Origin: Chitinophaga sp. MM2321 | GTDB lineage: Bacteria > Bacteroidota > Bacteroidia > Chitinophagales > Chitinophagaceae | NCBI RefSeq assembly: GCF_964033635.1 | Contig: NZ_OZ035533.1 | Coordinates: 3,596,001-3,660,000, forward strand | Direction: 5' to 3' | DNA: 64,000 nt | Shown: piece by piece, positions 55,017 through 62,368 of the stretch | Layout of the letters: each line of letters begins with the position of its first letter | Numbering within the stretch: the first letter of the stretch is position 1 | Made by a program: the position numbers and the translations under genes | Notes under the pieces: model-generated | Seen by the model: the letters and a program-made list of their open reading frames with translations, nothing else | The model's database searches: none | What the model was told of the DNA's origin: nothing

Positions 55017-55544
55017 CTAAGGTTTATTCTTTTTCTGTTTCCCTTTATCATTTTTCTTGGACGCTTTAGAAGGCGCCCCCTTTTGCGGATCTGTTATATT
55101 TTTTTTCTTCAGTTCCTGTTCATTAGCTCCCGCTGCTGATGTAGGTTTTTCTTTCTTAATTCCCCTTTCCTCCTTTGTTGGAAACTTACTCGTCCAGCAA
55201 TGCAAACGCTGTTGCAACTTCATCTGGTCATAAGGCTTGGGCAAAAAATCATCTGCCCCCAGCCCTAATGCCTTTAGGGCATCATTCTCCGAAGTACTCG
55301 AAGAAGTAAATAAAATCGGGATGTTGTTATTGACCTTCCGGATGGCTGCAATTAACTGATAGCCATTCATCTTTCGGATATTGGCATCAATCAGGCACAG
55401 GTCATATTCCGCTCCGAGGTATTGCCCCCATGCCAGGCTCCCGTTATCCAGGTGGGTCACCTCATAACCGGATGCCTCCAGTTTCAATTTTGTCTGTGTT
55501 GCCTGTTCTGGTTCCTTTTCTACAAATAGGATTTTTCTTCCCAT
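55017..55544 (-). CDS. single-domain response regulator with Lys-rich tail
   Basis: This 175-aa protein has a receiver domain (about 1-125). The phospho-acceptor is Asp53 (LCLIDANIRKMNG) and Ser/Thr near 80 (PILFTSSSTS) and Lys103 (FLPKPYD) are present. The acidic pocket begins with Glu9/Glu11. No output domain follows; residues 130-175 are a highly basic low-complexity tail. The frame is open to 55712, but the start MGRKILFVEKEPE at 55544 fits the family. No histidine kinase lies nearby, so its partner must be elsewhere. Confidence 0.85.
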   Translation of the reverse strand: MGRKILFVEKEPEQATQTKLKLEASGYEVTHLDNGSLAWGQYLGAEYDLCLIDANIRKMNGYQLIAAIRKVNNNIPILFTSSSTSENDALKALGLGADDFLPKPYDQMKLQQRLHCWTSKFPTKEERGIKKEKPTSAAGANEQELKKKNITDPQKGAPSKASKKNDKGKQKKNKP

Positions 55545-56348
55545 AGTGGTTGTTGTTTTTTTGGTGATTGATGTTGATATAGGTTGCATTGTATTACACC
55601 TAACAAAATGAACTGCTGCGATTCTGTTTATACCAGTTGCCTTACCGGATCCCGGCATCCCCAAAGTTTCATGGCAAAGTATACTCATGAGAAAAGAGAT
55701 GAATCTTCCCATCGCACGATCACATACCCAATTGGGCGGTGAGGTAGAAACCTCCTGCCTGTAACTTTACCAAAATCTTTCTGGTGTACCTGCACACCAG
55801 AAAGATTTTGTAGGAATATTTGTTTTTAAATACAGCAATAATTGCACAAATTGGTAACAGGCCCTCTAAGCTCAGAAAGGATTCGTCAAACCCTCCGCCT
55901 GCTTAGTATTGGCTTTTGCATATATAAAGTTGTATCAATGGTCTGATCTCATCACTGCGCTGGTACTTCAATTTATTGACATCCCGTCATCGCCGGCAAC
56001 AGACGCTCCACTCACAGGGCTTTAAAACTAAAACCCTCCGGCAATGCGCTTTATGCCTGATTTTGATTTATGGCAATTAAAGCTTTCAGGGATCTTTAAA
56101 ATACCCCTGACAACTATAAAACAGCATTTCTTAGGCGTCGGGTTATCCGGAATAAAAATATTTTTTATTTTTTTTATTCTAACAGACCAATATCAAAGAA
56201 TAACATTTGAATAACACGCTATGGCAAAATAATCAGCAACTATTTTTCCAAGGCAATTTATATTTGCGTCTGTAGTTTAGAAACAAAAAACACTGGACCT
56301 TGATGTTATTCTGTTCGATATATCAGTAAATCAAATTATCCGATAATT
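55545..56348. other. 804-bp intergenic region with a perfect 17-bp hairpin
   Basis: No convincing gene. The hairpin at 55771-55810 is the only strong structure. Further right the sequence is AT-rich, with runs such as ATATTTTTTATTTTTTTT near 56160. Confidence 0.5.
55771..55810. terminator. perfect 17-bp hairpin
   Basis: CAAAATCTTTCTGGTGT (55771-55787) pairs with 55794-55810 around a 6-base loop ACCTGC. No long T run follows on either strand. It is far from any gene end. Confidence 0.4.
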
Positions 56349-56693
56349 ATGCTCACTACTACACCAAAACACATCCAATTTTGCCAGGAGCTTGTTGATA
56401 AAATGGATGTGATGCTACAGGAAATTTCTGTCACCTCAGAGGATATGGAGATCTCATTTCAAAATTCGCCACAGAAAAGCCGTTTGGTATTGACCACCTC
56501 CCTGGAGGGTTTAAGAGCTTGTAGGGAGAACATCCTAAAAAAGCAAATCATATTACAGTGGTTGATGGAGAAGTTCCAGCACCGAAGCGACCTTAATGAT
56601 GCGATCCCGGAAGCACTGCTCGCCTTTGAAAGCCTCGTCCATGGGGAGAACGCCAGGGCAGAAAGGATCATGGATGATTATTTTGATAGTTGA
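56349..56693 (+). CDS. small helical hypothetical protein
   Basis: This 114-aa protein consists of a helical hairpin-like sequence (IQFCQELVDKMDVMLQEISVTSEDMEI) and a second helical pair. It ends in an acidic helix (AERIMDDYFDS). It faintly resembles the 124-aa protein at 57959-58333: both start with a helix containing H-C-x-x-L/V and V-x-x-x-D-V-x-L-x-E-I. They may be diverged paralogs. Unknown role in the ICE accessory region. Confidence 0.55.
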   Translation: MLTTTPKHIQFCQELVDKMDVMLQEISVTSEDMEISFQNSPQKSRLVLTTSLEGLRACRENILKKQIILQWLMEKFQHRSDLNDAIPEALLAFESLVHGENARAERIMDDYFDS

Positions 56694-56962
56694 ATTTGAC
56701 GCTGAATGATCCGGTGCTATCCATATGGATCGGTGAAAGATTTTTGGGGTTAACAAACAATGGATGAAAGTCCTGCCCTTGATTCTTCTCGGGCTGGAAA
56801 TATTTCAACCAGACGCCCGTGGATAGCCCATTTAACTGGATCCTGTTTTTTTTGAATAACAGTAGTATAACATTCTAAGAGTGCCCTATCTGTTGTTGTT
56901 TTTTCTTCGATCACCAAATTTTGAATCTTGTATCAATCCTGATTTTTTTGAAAAAATCCTAA

Positions 56963-57835
56963 ATGATAAAATTGATCAACATGTTTTCTCCCTCAAAAGT
57001 ATTGACCTGTTGTTTGGTCTTTTCGGTAAATCTGGTACATGCACAACTCCTGTGGAAAATTACAGGCAGTCAACTCCAGGGAACTTCCTATCTCTTCGGA
57101 ACTACCGGTTCGCTGTGCAAAGACGAATTCTTTGTTCCAGCCAAAGTAACTGCTGCATTCAGGGAATCAGCAATTTTGTGTACAGAAATAGATATGTCCA
57201 AGCCTGAAGATCCCAAAAAACTGGAACCGCTACTCATGATTCCACAGGGCGACCCCTCATTGCATGACGGCATGGACAGCATAAAATTTGATGAATTACT
57301 CCGCTATTTCGCGGATTCCCTTTCTCTGGACCTGATCAAACTACAATGGGCTAAACCTTTGCTGGCAGCCACTATCGTTATCACGCGCGGGATTCCATGC
57401 AAACAGGCGGTATCAATAGAGAAAGAAATGATTGCCACTGCAATACGGGAGAAAAAATCAATTGTTGCCTTGGAAAATATTACCGATCAGGTTAAGATAT
57501 ATGATAGCATACCCGATATGGTAGAAGGGGAAATTTTGCTATCAAGGATCCGGAACATCAACAAAGGTAACGAAACCTATTTCCGTTCAGCACATGCCTA
57601 TCGGCGGCAGGACCTGAATGAACTGGAAGCACTTTACGAAGCCTCCGAGGCTGAAAGGCCATACCGATCCTTGTTCCTCGCTGACCGGCACATCGCCTGG
57701 ATACCCAAAATGAAAGCCCAACTAACCAAAGGAACAGTTTTCTTTGCTGTTGCTGCTGCTCATCTTGCAGGAGATAAGGGACTTATTCAGCTTTTGCGGA
57801 ATGAAGGTTTTACGGTAGAACCGCTACCTGATTAA
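56963..57835 (+). CDS. TraB/GumN-family exported protein
   Basis: This 290-aa protein has a signal peptide (LTCCLVFSVNLVHAQ, about 13-28). It has the TraB/GumN domain start LLWKITGSQLQGTSYLFGTTG and end FFAVAAAHLAGDKGLIQLLRNEGFTVEPL. Family members have been proposed to be metal-dependent proteases or hydrolases. The usual N-terminal YLFGTxH histidine is replaced here (FGTTGS), while the C-terminal AAHLAG histidine is present. Activity is therefore uncertain. It sits in the ICE accessory region and has no known link to the conjugation gene called traB. Confidence 0.82.
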   Translation: MIKLINMFSPSKVLTCCLVFSVNLVHAQLLWKITGSQLQGTSYLFGTTGSLCKDEFFVPAKVTAAFRESAILCTEIDMSKPEDPKKLEPLLMIPQGDPSLHDGMDSIKFDELLRYFADSLSLDLIKLQWAKPLLAATIVITRGIPCKQAVSIEKEMIATAIREKKSIVALENITDQVKIYDSIPDMVEGEILLSRIRNINKGNETYFRSAHAYRRQDLNELEALYEASEAERPYRSLFLADRHIAWIPKMKAQLTKGTVFFAVAAAHLAGDKGLIQLLRNEGFTVEPLPD

Positions 57836-57958
57836 TTTTTCAACTTTTGTATACTTACCCATTGCTCCACTTCAATTATATTTTTGATTAAAGTCCCCCT
57901 GTAAGTTGAGTCTTCTCCATCCGGTAATTCCATTGCCCATTTTTAAGTTTCAGCACAT

Positions 57959-58333
57959 ATGAACTTAACCTTTTTACAGGAAATACATCGATGCAGCGGA
58001 TTGGTAAAGGATTTGGATGTACTTCTAAAAGAAATCCAGTTGCGTCTTATCCGGGTTGAGGAAGCCCTGGAAGCGGGTGATCCTCGATTTAAAAGTCCTC
58101 TGGATGAATTCAAACAGAACATGCTGCTTGCTTCCATAAACATCCACGGTATCCGCAAACGCATTCATGAACTCATCAACTTTTTGGATGACCTGCCCCA
58201 GCCATTGCCGGAAGCCCCTCATCAGTTTGAACAATTAGAAAATGAAGTGGATCTGGAGAAAAAGGAATTTGCCATGCTAAGTATCAGCTTTTACAAATTC
58301 ATCACCACAGACTTAATTGAAATGTACAAATAA
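57959..58333 (+). CDS. helical hypothetical protein (124 aa)
   Basis: This all-helical acidic protein starts MNLTFLQEIHRCSGLVKDL. It has two long amphipathic segments and a proline break (FLDDLPQPLPEAPH) at about 77-90. Faint similarity exists to the 114-aa protein at 56349-56693. No motif recognised; possibly a scaffold or coiled-coil partner. Confidence 0.55.
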   Translation: MNLTFLQEIHRCSGLVKDLDVLLKEIQLRLIRVEEALEAGDPRFKSPLDEFKQNMLLASINIHGIRKRIHELINFLDDLPQPLPEAPHQFEQLENEVDLEKKEFAMLSISFYKFITTDLIEMYK

Positions 58334-58626
58334 CTGCAACAATGAACTTAACTTCTTGGTTGACAGATAACCGGCATCAGGACTTATCCCGGGCTGCTTT
58401 TATTAATGAGTTGATCTTTCATACAAATTTCCATAAAAGCCCGGCTCTTGATTCCTCTTTGGCCGGCCTCTTTTATCATTCCGTTGTTAGTTCACTGATC
58501 CTTTAAATCTGGTCAATAATTGCAATTCTATGAATAGCTATTTTAAAAGAGAGTACGATATAGGAAACAAAAATTAAAACTATTGAAACCCGATGATTTT
58601 GTATCTTATGTTTGAACTAAGAAAAA

Positions 58627-58923
58627 ATGCCTATGCTTAGCCACAAAGACCGCATGACACAGGAAAAAGTAAAGAGCCAAGAAAGAACATTGAAAGCGAT
58701 AGTTTCAATTACACTAAATGTTCCTGGTGCCCATTTTACTACGGAGAAACTGCTGGAAATTGTATTGCCGCAAACCGATCTTGTTTTCTTAAAATCCAGT
58801 GGTTTGAATCGGGCCATCTTAGCTCAACTAAATTTATTAATACAGAAAGGACAAATCTGTCCAGCCCATATTATAGGCATGCCCAGGGGATATTTACTCA
58901 ATATGCCGATACCCATTGATTGA
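58627..58923 (+). CDS. small hypothetical protein, HTH-like
   Basis: This 98-aa basic protein starts MPMLSHKDRMTQEKVKSQE. Residues about 40-85 (FTTEKLLEIVLPQTDLVFLKSSGLNRAILAQLNLLIQ) look like a small helical domain with a turn, as in winged-helix proteins. It may bind DNA. It is flanked by other small ICE genes on the same strand. Confidence 0.5.
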   Translation: MPMLSHKDRMTQEKVKSQERTLKAIVSITLNVPGAHFTTEKLLEIVLPQTDLVFLKSSGLNRAILAQLNLLIQKGQICPAHIIGMPRGYLLNMPIPID

Positions 58924-59058
58924 GACATTACTGTACCACCCCTGAGACGTATTTAAGGAAAACCTTCCTACCGTTTACTTAGGGTTAACAGTTTGCTGAT
59001 TCAAATATGCTTTATTTGCTATCATTCACTTTCACCATCTTACTAAAACCAAGTCCTT

Positions 59059-59328
59059 ATGGCCGTTACGCTACAAATCGCATTTAATTCACTCGCGGTT
59101 AAAGAATTTCAAATTATTAATCCCCAGGTATTGCCCGCTGAAGGGGAAATAGTCGATTTTAAATGGGACGACTTTATCACCGATCCGGGTGAATTGGAAC
59201 TACTTGAAAATAATGATCAGACATTTGTATGCAGTATTGTCTTTAAATCCTATACAGCATCGGATGTAAAGATTATGGTTGTCCTCCACGAAGAACAGGA
59301 ATATAACGCCCGTTTGTATAACTCCTGA
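59059..59328 (+). CDS. small hypothetical protein (89 aa)
   Basis: This beta-rich acidic protein starts MAVTLQIAFNSLAVKEFQI. Strands alternate with acidic loops (DFKWDDFITDPGELELLENNDQ). No family recognised. It lies on the plus strand and converges with the FRG-domain gene, whose stop codon is 22 bases away. Confidence 0.5.
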   Translation: MAVTLQIAFNSLAVKEFQIINPQVLPAEGEIVDFKWDDFITDPGELELLENNDQTFVCSIVFKSYTASDVKIMVVLHEEQEYNARLYNS

Positions 59329-59349
59329 TCGGTCGAAAAATTTTGATCA

Positions 59350-60180
59350 TTACAGGTTGAATAATCCCTTATGCGCTTTGATGGTTTTACTCATCCCCTC
59401 AAAATCAGGATACACCGAGTAGTCATTGATGTACAACATATTCAGATGCTCTAGTATGGATGCTTTACAATTTGCCGGAATTTGAATTCTGTGCAAATAA
59501 TCCTTTGCCAATTCATCCATTGGTATTTCTGAGGTTCCATGGATTGTAAAACATCCATGCTGGTTATATATTCTGTCATTGGTAAAACATGCAACATACG
59601 GAAATGGTAATTCCAAATCCTTGGTGGCTAAATCGGCATACCCAAAAGTTTTCTCGATATACTTAGCAATGTGTTCATAATTCCAACCAGAGGCCAGCAA
59701 AGACCTGGCAGTAATGTTGATCTGGTGTATCTCAGGATGCACCCCTTTCTTCCCATTTATTGCTTTGGGCCAGTACTTCCATGTGTTAAGTATGACGATC
59801 TCCCCATTCGTAGCTTCTCCGGTTTTCTGATTTACATTATGCTTACAGGCAAAGAACAGCGCAGTTAACGGTGCTACTGACCAATCCAAAAGTCTTGTTG
59901 GTATCTCATAATGCTGCATTTCTACTAGTAGCTTATCTCGTTCGGTTTGGTAATTATAATCAACATGATGCCTGCGCCCATACTGCTTAAAATCTAAAAG
60001 CAACTCCTTTTCATCATAGCCATCCCCCCTAAGTACTGAAGGCCATAGCTGATATTCTAAATCAGCATGTCCTCTGAAAAAAAAGTGTTTTTTAGCATTT
60101 GTTTGCTTATATAAATCTTTTACCTCCGTTAAATATTCCTGAATACTTGAAATCTCCATTTTTTTTATTTGATCAGCCAA
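59350..60180 (-). CDS. FRG-domain protein
   Basis: This 276-aa soluble protein has an FRG domain: HFFFRGHADLEYQLWPSVLR at about 32-51 and MQHYEIPTRLLDWSVAPLTALFFACKH at about 88-114. The FRGh and QHyxxPTRLLDW blocks are diagnostic. FRG-domain proteins are frequent in phage-defence and accessory islands and some are thought to act as toxins or effectors; the catalytic activity is not settled. It is the only minus-strand gene in this part of the accessory region, which hints at separate acquisition. Confidence 0.88.
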   Translation of the reverse strand: MADQIKKMEISSIQEYLTEVKDLYKQTNAKKHFFFRGHADLEYQLWPSVLRGDGYDEKELLLDFKQYGRRHHVDYNYQTERDKLLVEMQHYEIPTRLLDWSVAPLTALFFACKHNVNQKTGEATNGEIVILNTWKYWPKAINGKKGVHPEIHQINITARSLLASGWNYEHIAKYIEKTFGYADLATKDLELPFPYVACFTNDRIYNQHGCFTIHGTSEIPMDELAKDYLHRIQIPANCKASILEHLNMLYINDYSVYPDFEGMSKTIKAHKGLFNL

Positions 60181-60635
60181 AATAATCTTTTTAGACCATG
60201 AATCACCTGCTTTATTAAAGCACCATCCTGTCCTGTTTTCTATAGCCTAATCAGGCCCTACCAGTTCTGTTTATAGGCAAAAATACCTCAGTAACAAACA
60301 TCCTTTTTGTCCTGATAAAGTAGCTTCTTTTCTTTCAAACAGTAAACCCTCCCTTCCTTCCTGATTCCTTCACCCTTTATATCACCTCACCAGTTTTTTG
60401 CCTGCACTCATTTTTTGTTGTCCCTGGATAAAAAGAACAACAAAAATAAGGAAAGCGTTCAAAACATCACGGGAATGGCTGGCGGGAGCCAGCCACCCTT
60501 CGGGACTTGCCCGCGATTTATTTGCCCACTTCCCTTTTCGAATTTTTGTCTTTTTCCCACGGCCAAAAAAAATAGAGGCTGGGCAAAAAAAAAGGAAAGG
60601 ACAAAAAAATTATTAACAATAAAAATTAAAAAGTT
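60181..60635. other. 455-bp intergenic region, structured leader before ICE core genes
   Basis: No gene is supported; the plus-strand frames at 60398-60639 are shadows of a low-complexity G- and A-rich stretch. The right half holds a GC-rich hairpin pair and A-rich runs leading to the start of the gene at 60636. Confidence 0.55.
60476..60582 (+). ncRNA. candidate structured leader RNA
   Basis: An 8-bp stem TGGCTGGC/GCCAGCCA (60476-60495, loop GGGA) is followed at once by CCC-TTC-GGG (60496-60504). Then TTGCCCA (60522-60528) can pair with TGGGCAA (60576-60582). The segment ends about 50 bases before the start codon at 60636. GC content contrasts with its surroundings. Whether it is a leader, attenuator or separate RNA cannot be told. 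Confidence 0.4.
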
Positions 60636-61154
60636 ATGAAAACAGCAACAAAAAAAGTTAGCGAAAAAAAGGGAAGCCTCGTATTAACGGCGGTTGTTTC
60701 AAACGGTCAGGCAGAAAAACTAAATGACAATGCCGCAAAACCAAGCGGAGCAGACATCATCGAAAACGAATCAGCGGAGGCTGTGCCCACAGCTGCACAA
60801 CCGGGAGTTAAAGCCGCTTTGCGTGCTAAACTGGGAACCGTAATCAGCGTGGAGGCCCTTAGCAAATGGGTGGAAGACATGAATTATCTAAAGGCCGGCC
60901 TTTCCAAATTAAAGGCAGGAGAAGAGCGGCTAAGAGGTTTTGAAATTAAAGTACGGGAAGAACCGGACAACACCGACCGGAATTACTGGACCGGTTGCAC
61001 GTTGACCATCAAAGATGATAACGGTCAGGCTTATGAAGTAAAAAACCCGGTAGTCATTGCCGCCTGTGTAAAGTTTCTCTATGAAACCTTTGAAGAAAGA
61101 GCGCAGGAAATCGAAACCGAAATTCTGGAAAAGGCGAACAGTTACCCCTATTAA
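60636..61154 (+). CDS. conserved ICE hypothetical protein
   Basis: This 172-aa protein has a disordered N-terminus (about 1-65: lysine-, alanine- and glutamate-rich). A C-terminal domain (LSKWVEDMNYLKAGLSKLKAGEERLRGFEIKVREEPDNTDRNYW) ends in an acidic helix. It lies directly before the DUF932 and ParB-like genes, an arrangement common in Bacteroidota conjugative elements and plasmids. Function unknown; not exported. Confidence 0.65.
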   Translation: MKTATKKVSEKKGSLVLTAVVSNGQAEKLNDNAAKPSGADIIENESAEAVPTAAQPGVKAALRAKLGTVISVEALSKWVEDMNYLKAGLSKLKAGEERLRGFEIKVREEPDNTDRNYWTGCTLTIKDDNGQAYEVKNPVVIAACVKFLYETFEERAQEIETEILEKANSYPY

Positions 61155-61160
61155 TCTACG

Positions 61161-61185
61161 CAATCCCCCCAACCCGGGGGGATTG
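61161..61185 (+). terminator. perfect 10-bp GC-rich hairpin after 60636-61154
   Basis: CAATCCCCCC (61161-61170) pairs with GGGGGGATTG (61176-61185) around a 5-base AACCC loop, 6 bases after the stop codon. No T run follows. It may act as an intercistronic attenuator or mRNA-stability element. Confidence 0.5.
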
Positions 61186-61225
61186 AATTCATTTCATTTT
61201 CTATTCACTTTTAAAAATTACAATC

Positions 61226-62299
61226 ATGGCACATAATTTAAATTTCAATGCAGCTACAGGAAAATATAGTTTCTTTTCCGTTCAGGAAAAAGCATGGCAT
61301 GGATTGGGTCAGATCGTTGCAGACTACCCCACCAGTGCAGAAGCATTAAGGTTTGCAGGACTGGATTTTGAAATTGCTAAATATCCACTGTATAGCAAAT
61401 CTGAATCATTCGAAATCACCGACAGCGGGCTGTTAATACCTAGCAGGGAGATCAATGTACCTAACTATTACGCCAATGTAAGAACCGATAACAACAAGGT
61501 TTTAGGGGTAGTTGGGAAAGACTATGAAATTATACAAAACACAGATGCATTTTCTTTCTTTGATGCCATTGTCGGAGGTGGCGATGGGATAAAATACGAA
61601 ACTGCGGGCGCGCTCGGCGATGGGGAAAGAGTATTCATTACCGCAAAACTTCCCGATTATATCCGTATCGGTGCAAGTAATGATGTTATTGAACAATACC
61701 TGTTTTTAACCACTTCCCACGATGGTAGCGGAAGTATTACTGTTGCATTTACCCCGGTGCGCATTGTGTGCGCCAATACTTTAAACGCTGCAATGCACTG
61801 CAATACTATGGCGCTACGTATACGCCATACGGCCAATGCAAAACAACGTTTGGAACAAGCACATAAAGTAATGGGCATGAGTTGCAAAAAATCGCAGGAG
61901 TTGTCTACAGTTTTCAACCAGTGGGCGAAAATTAGAATTACAGATCAGGAGGTTTTAAAACTGATCAAACTGGCGATGTGTCCAAACAAAGAAACTTTAG
62001 ACAAGATTCAGGAAGGGCTTTTTGAGGAAACCTCCACAAATTTTAAAAATACCTGTAATGATGTTTTTGCCTATGGTGTGACCAGTGACACCCAATTGTT
62101 AGAAACCACAAAGGGTACCGTATTCGGCGCTTACAATGCCATAACCGGATACTATCAAAATGTATGTACTTATGCCAACAAGGAGGCTAAAATGAAATCT
62201 GTGCTTTTAGGTGGCCTCGCTCAAACAAGAACACAAAAAGCCTTCGACCTCTGTGCAGATTTTGTAAAGGACGGCGCAGGTATTTTCCAGTTCAACTGA
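61226..62299 (+). CDS. DUF932-domain protein (phage/plasmid-like)
   Basis: This 357-aa protein matches the DUF932 family: KAWHGLGQIVADYPTSAEALRFAGLDFEIAKYPLYS near the N-terminus, EYLFLTTSHDGSGSITVAFTPVRIVCANTLNAA in the middle and VFGAYNAITGYYQN later. These are common on plasmids, phages and ICEs and are thought to take part in replication or recombination, though this is not proven. Length is normal. It lies between a conserved ICE gene and the ParB-like gene, all on the plus strand. Confidence 0.9.
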   Translation: MAHNLNFNAATGKYSFFSVQEKAWHGLGQIVADYPTSAEALRFAGLDFEIAKYPLYSKSESFEITDSGLLIPSREINVPNYYANVRTDNNKVLGVVGKDYEIIQNTDAFSFFDAIVGGGDGIKYETAGALGDGERVFITAKLPDYIRIGASNDVIEQYLFLTTSHDGSGSITVAFTPVRIVCANTLNAAMHCNTMALRIRHTANAKQRLEQAHKVMGMSCKKSQELSTVFNQWAKIRITDQEVLKLIKLAMCPNKETLDKIQEGLFEETSTNFKNTCNDVFAYGVTSDTQLLETTKGTVFGAYNAITGYYQNVCTYANKEAKMKSVLLGGLAQTRTQKAFDLCADFVKDGAGIFQFN

Positions 62300-62368
62300 T
62301 CCTATTGTGCAGGTCACCAAATCGGCGGCCTGCTTTAAACCATTTATTCCATTTTAAATTTTACTATT

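Noticed and set aside
56963..57835. Conjugation protein TraB
   Set aside because: The TraB/GumN domain name comes from a pheromone-shutdown protein; this gene has no sequence or order link to Bacteroidota TraB.
60398..60639. Overlapping short plus-strand frames before 60636
   Set aside because: They cover the GC-rich hairpin and A-runs in two phases with repetitive Lys content; a structured leader is more likely.
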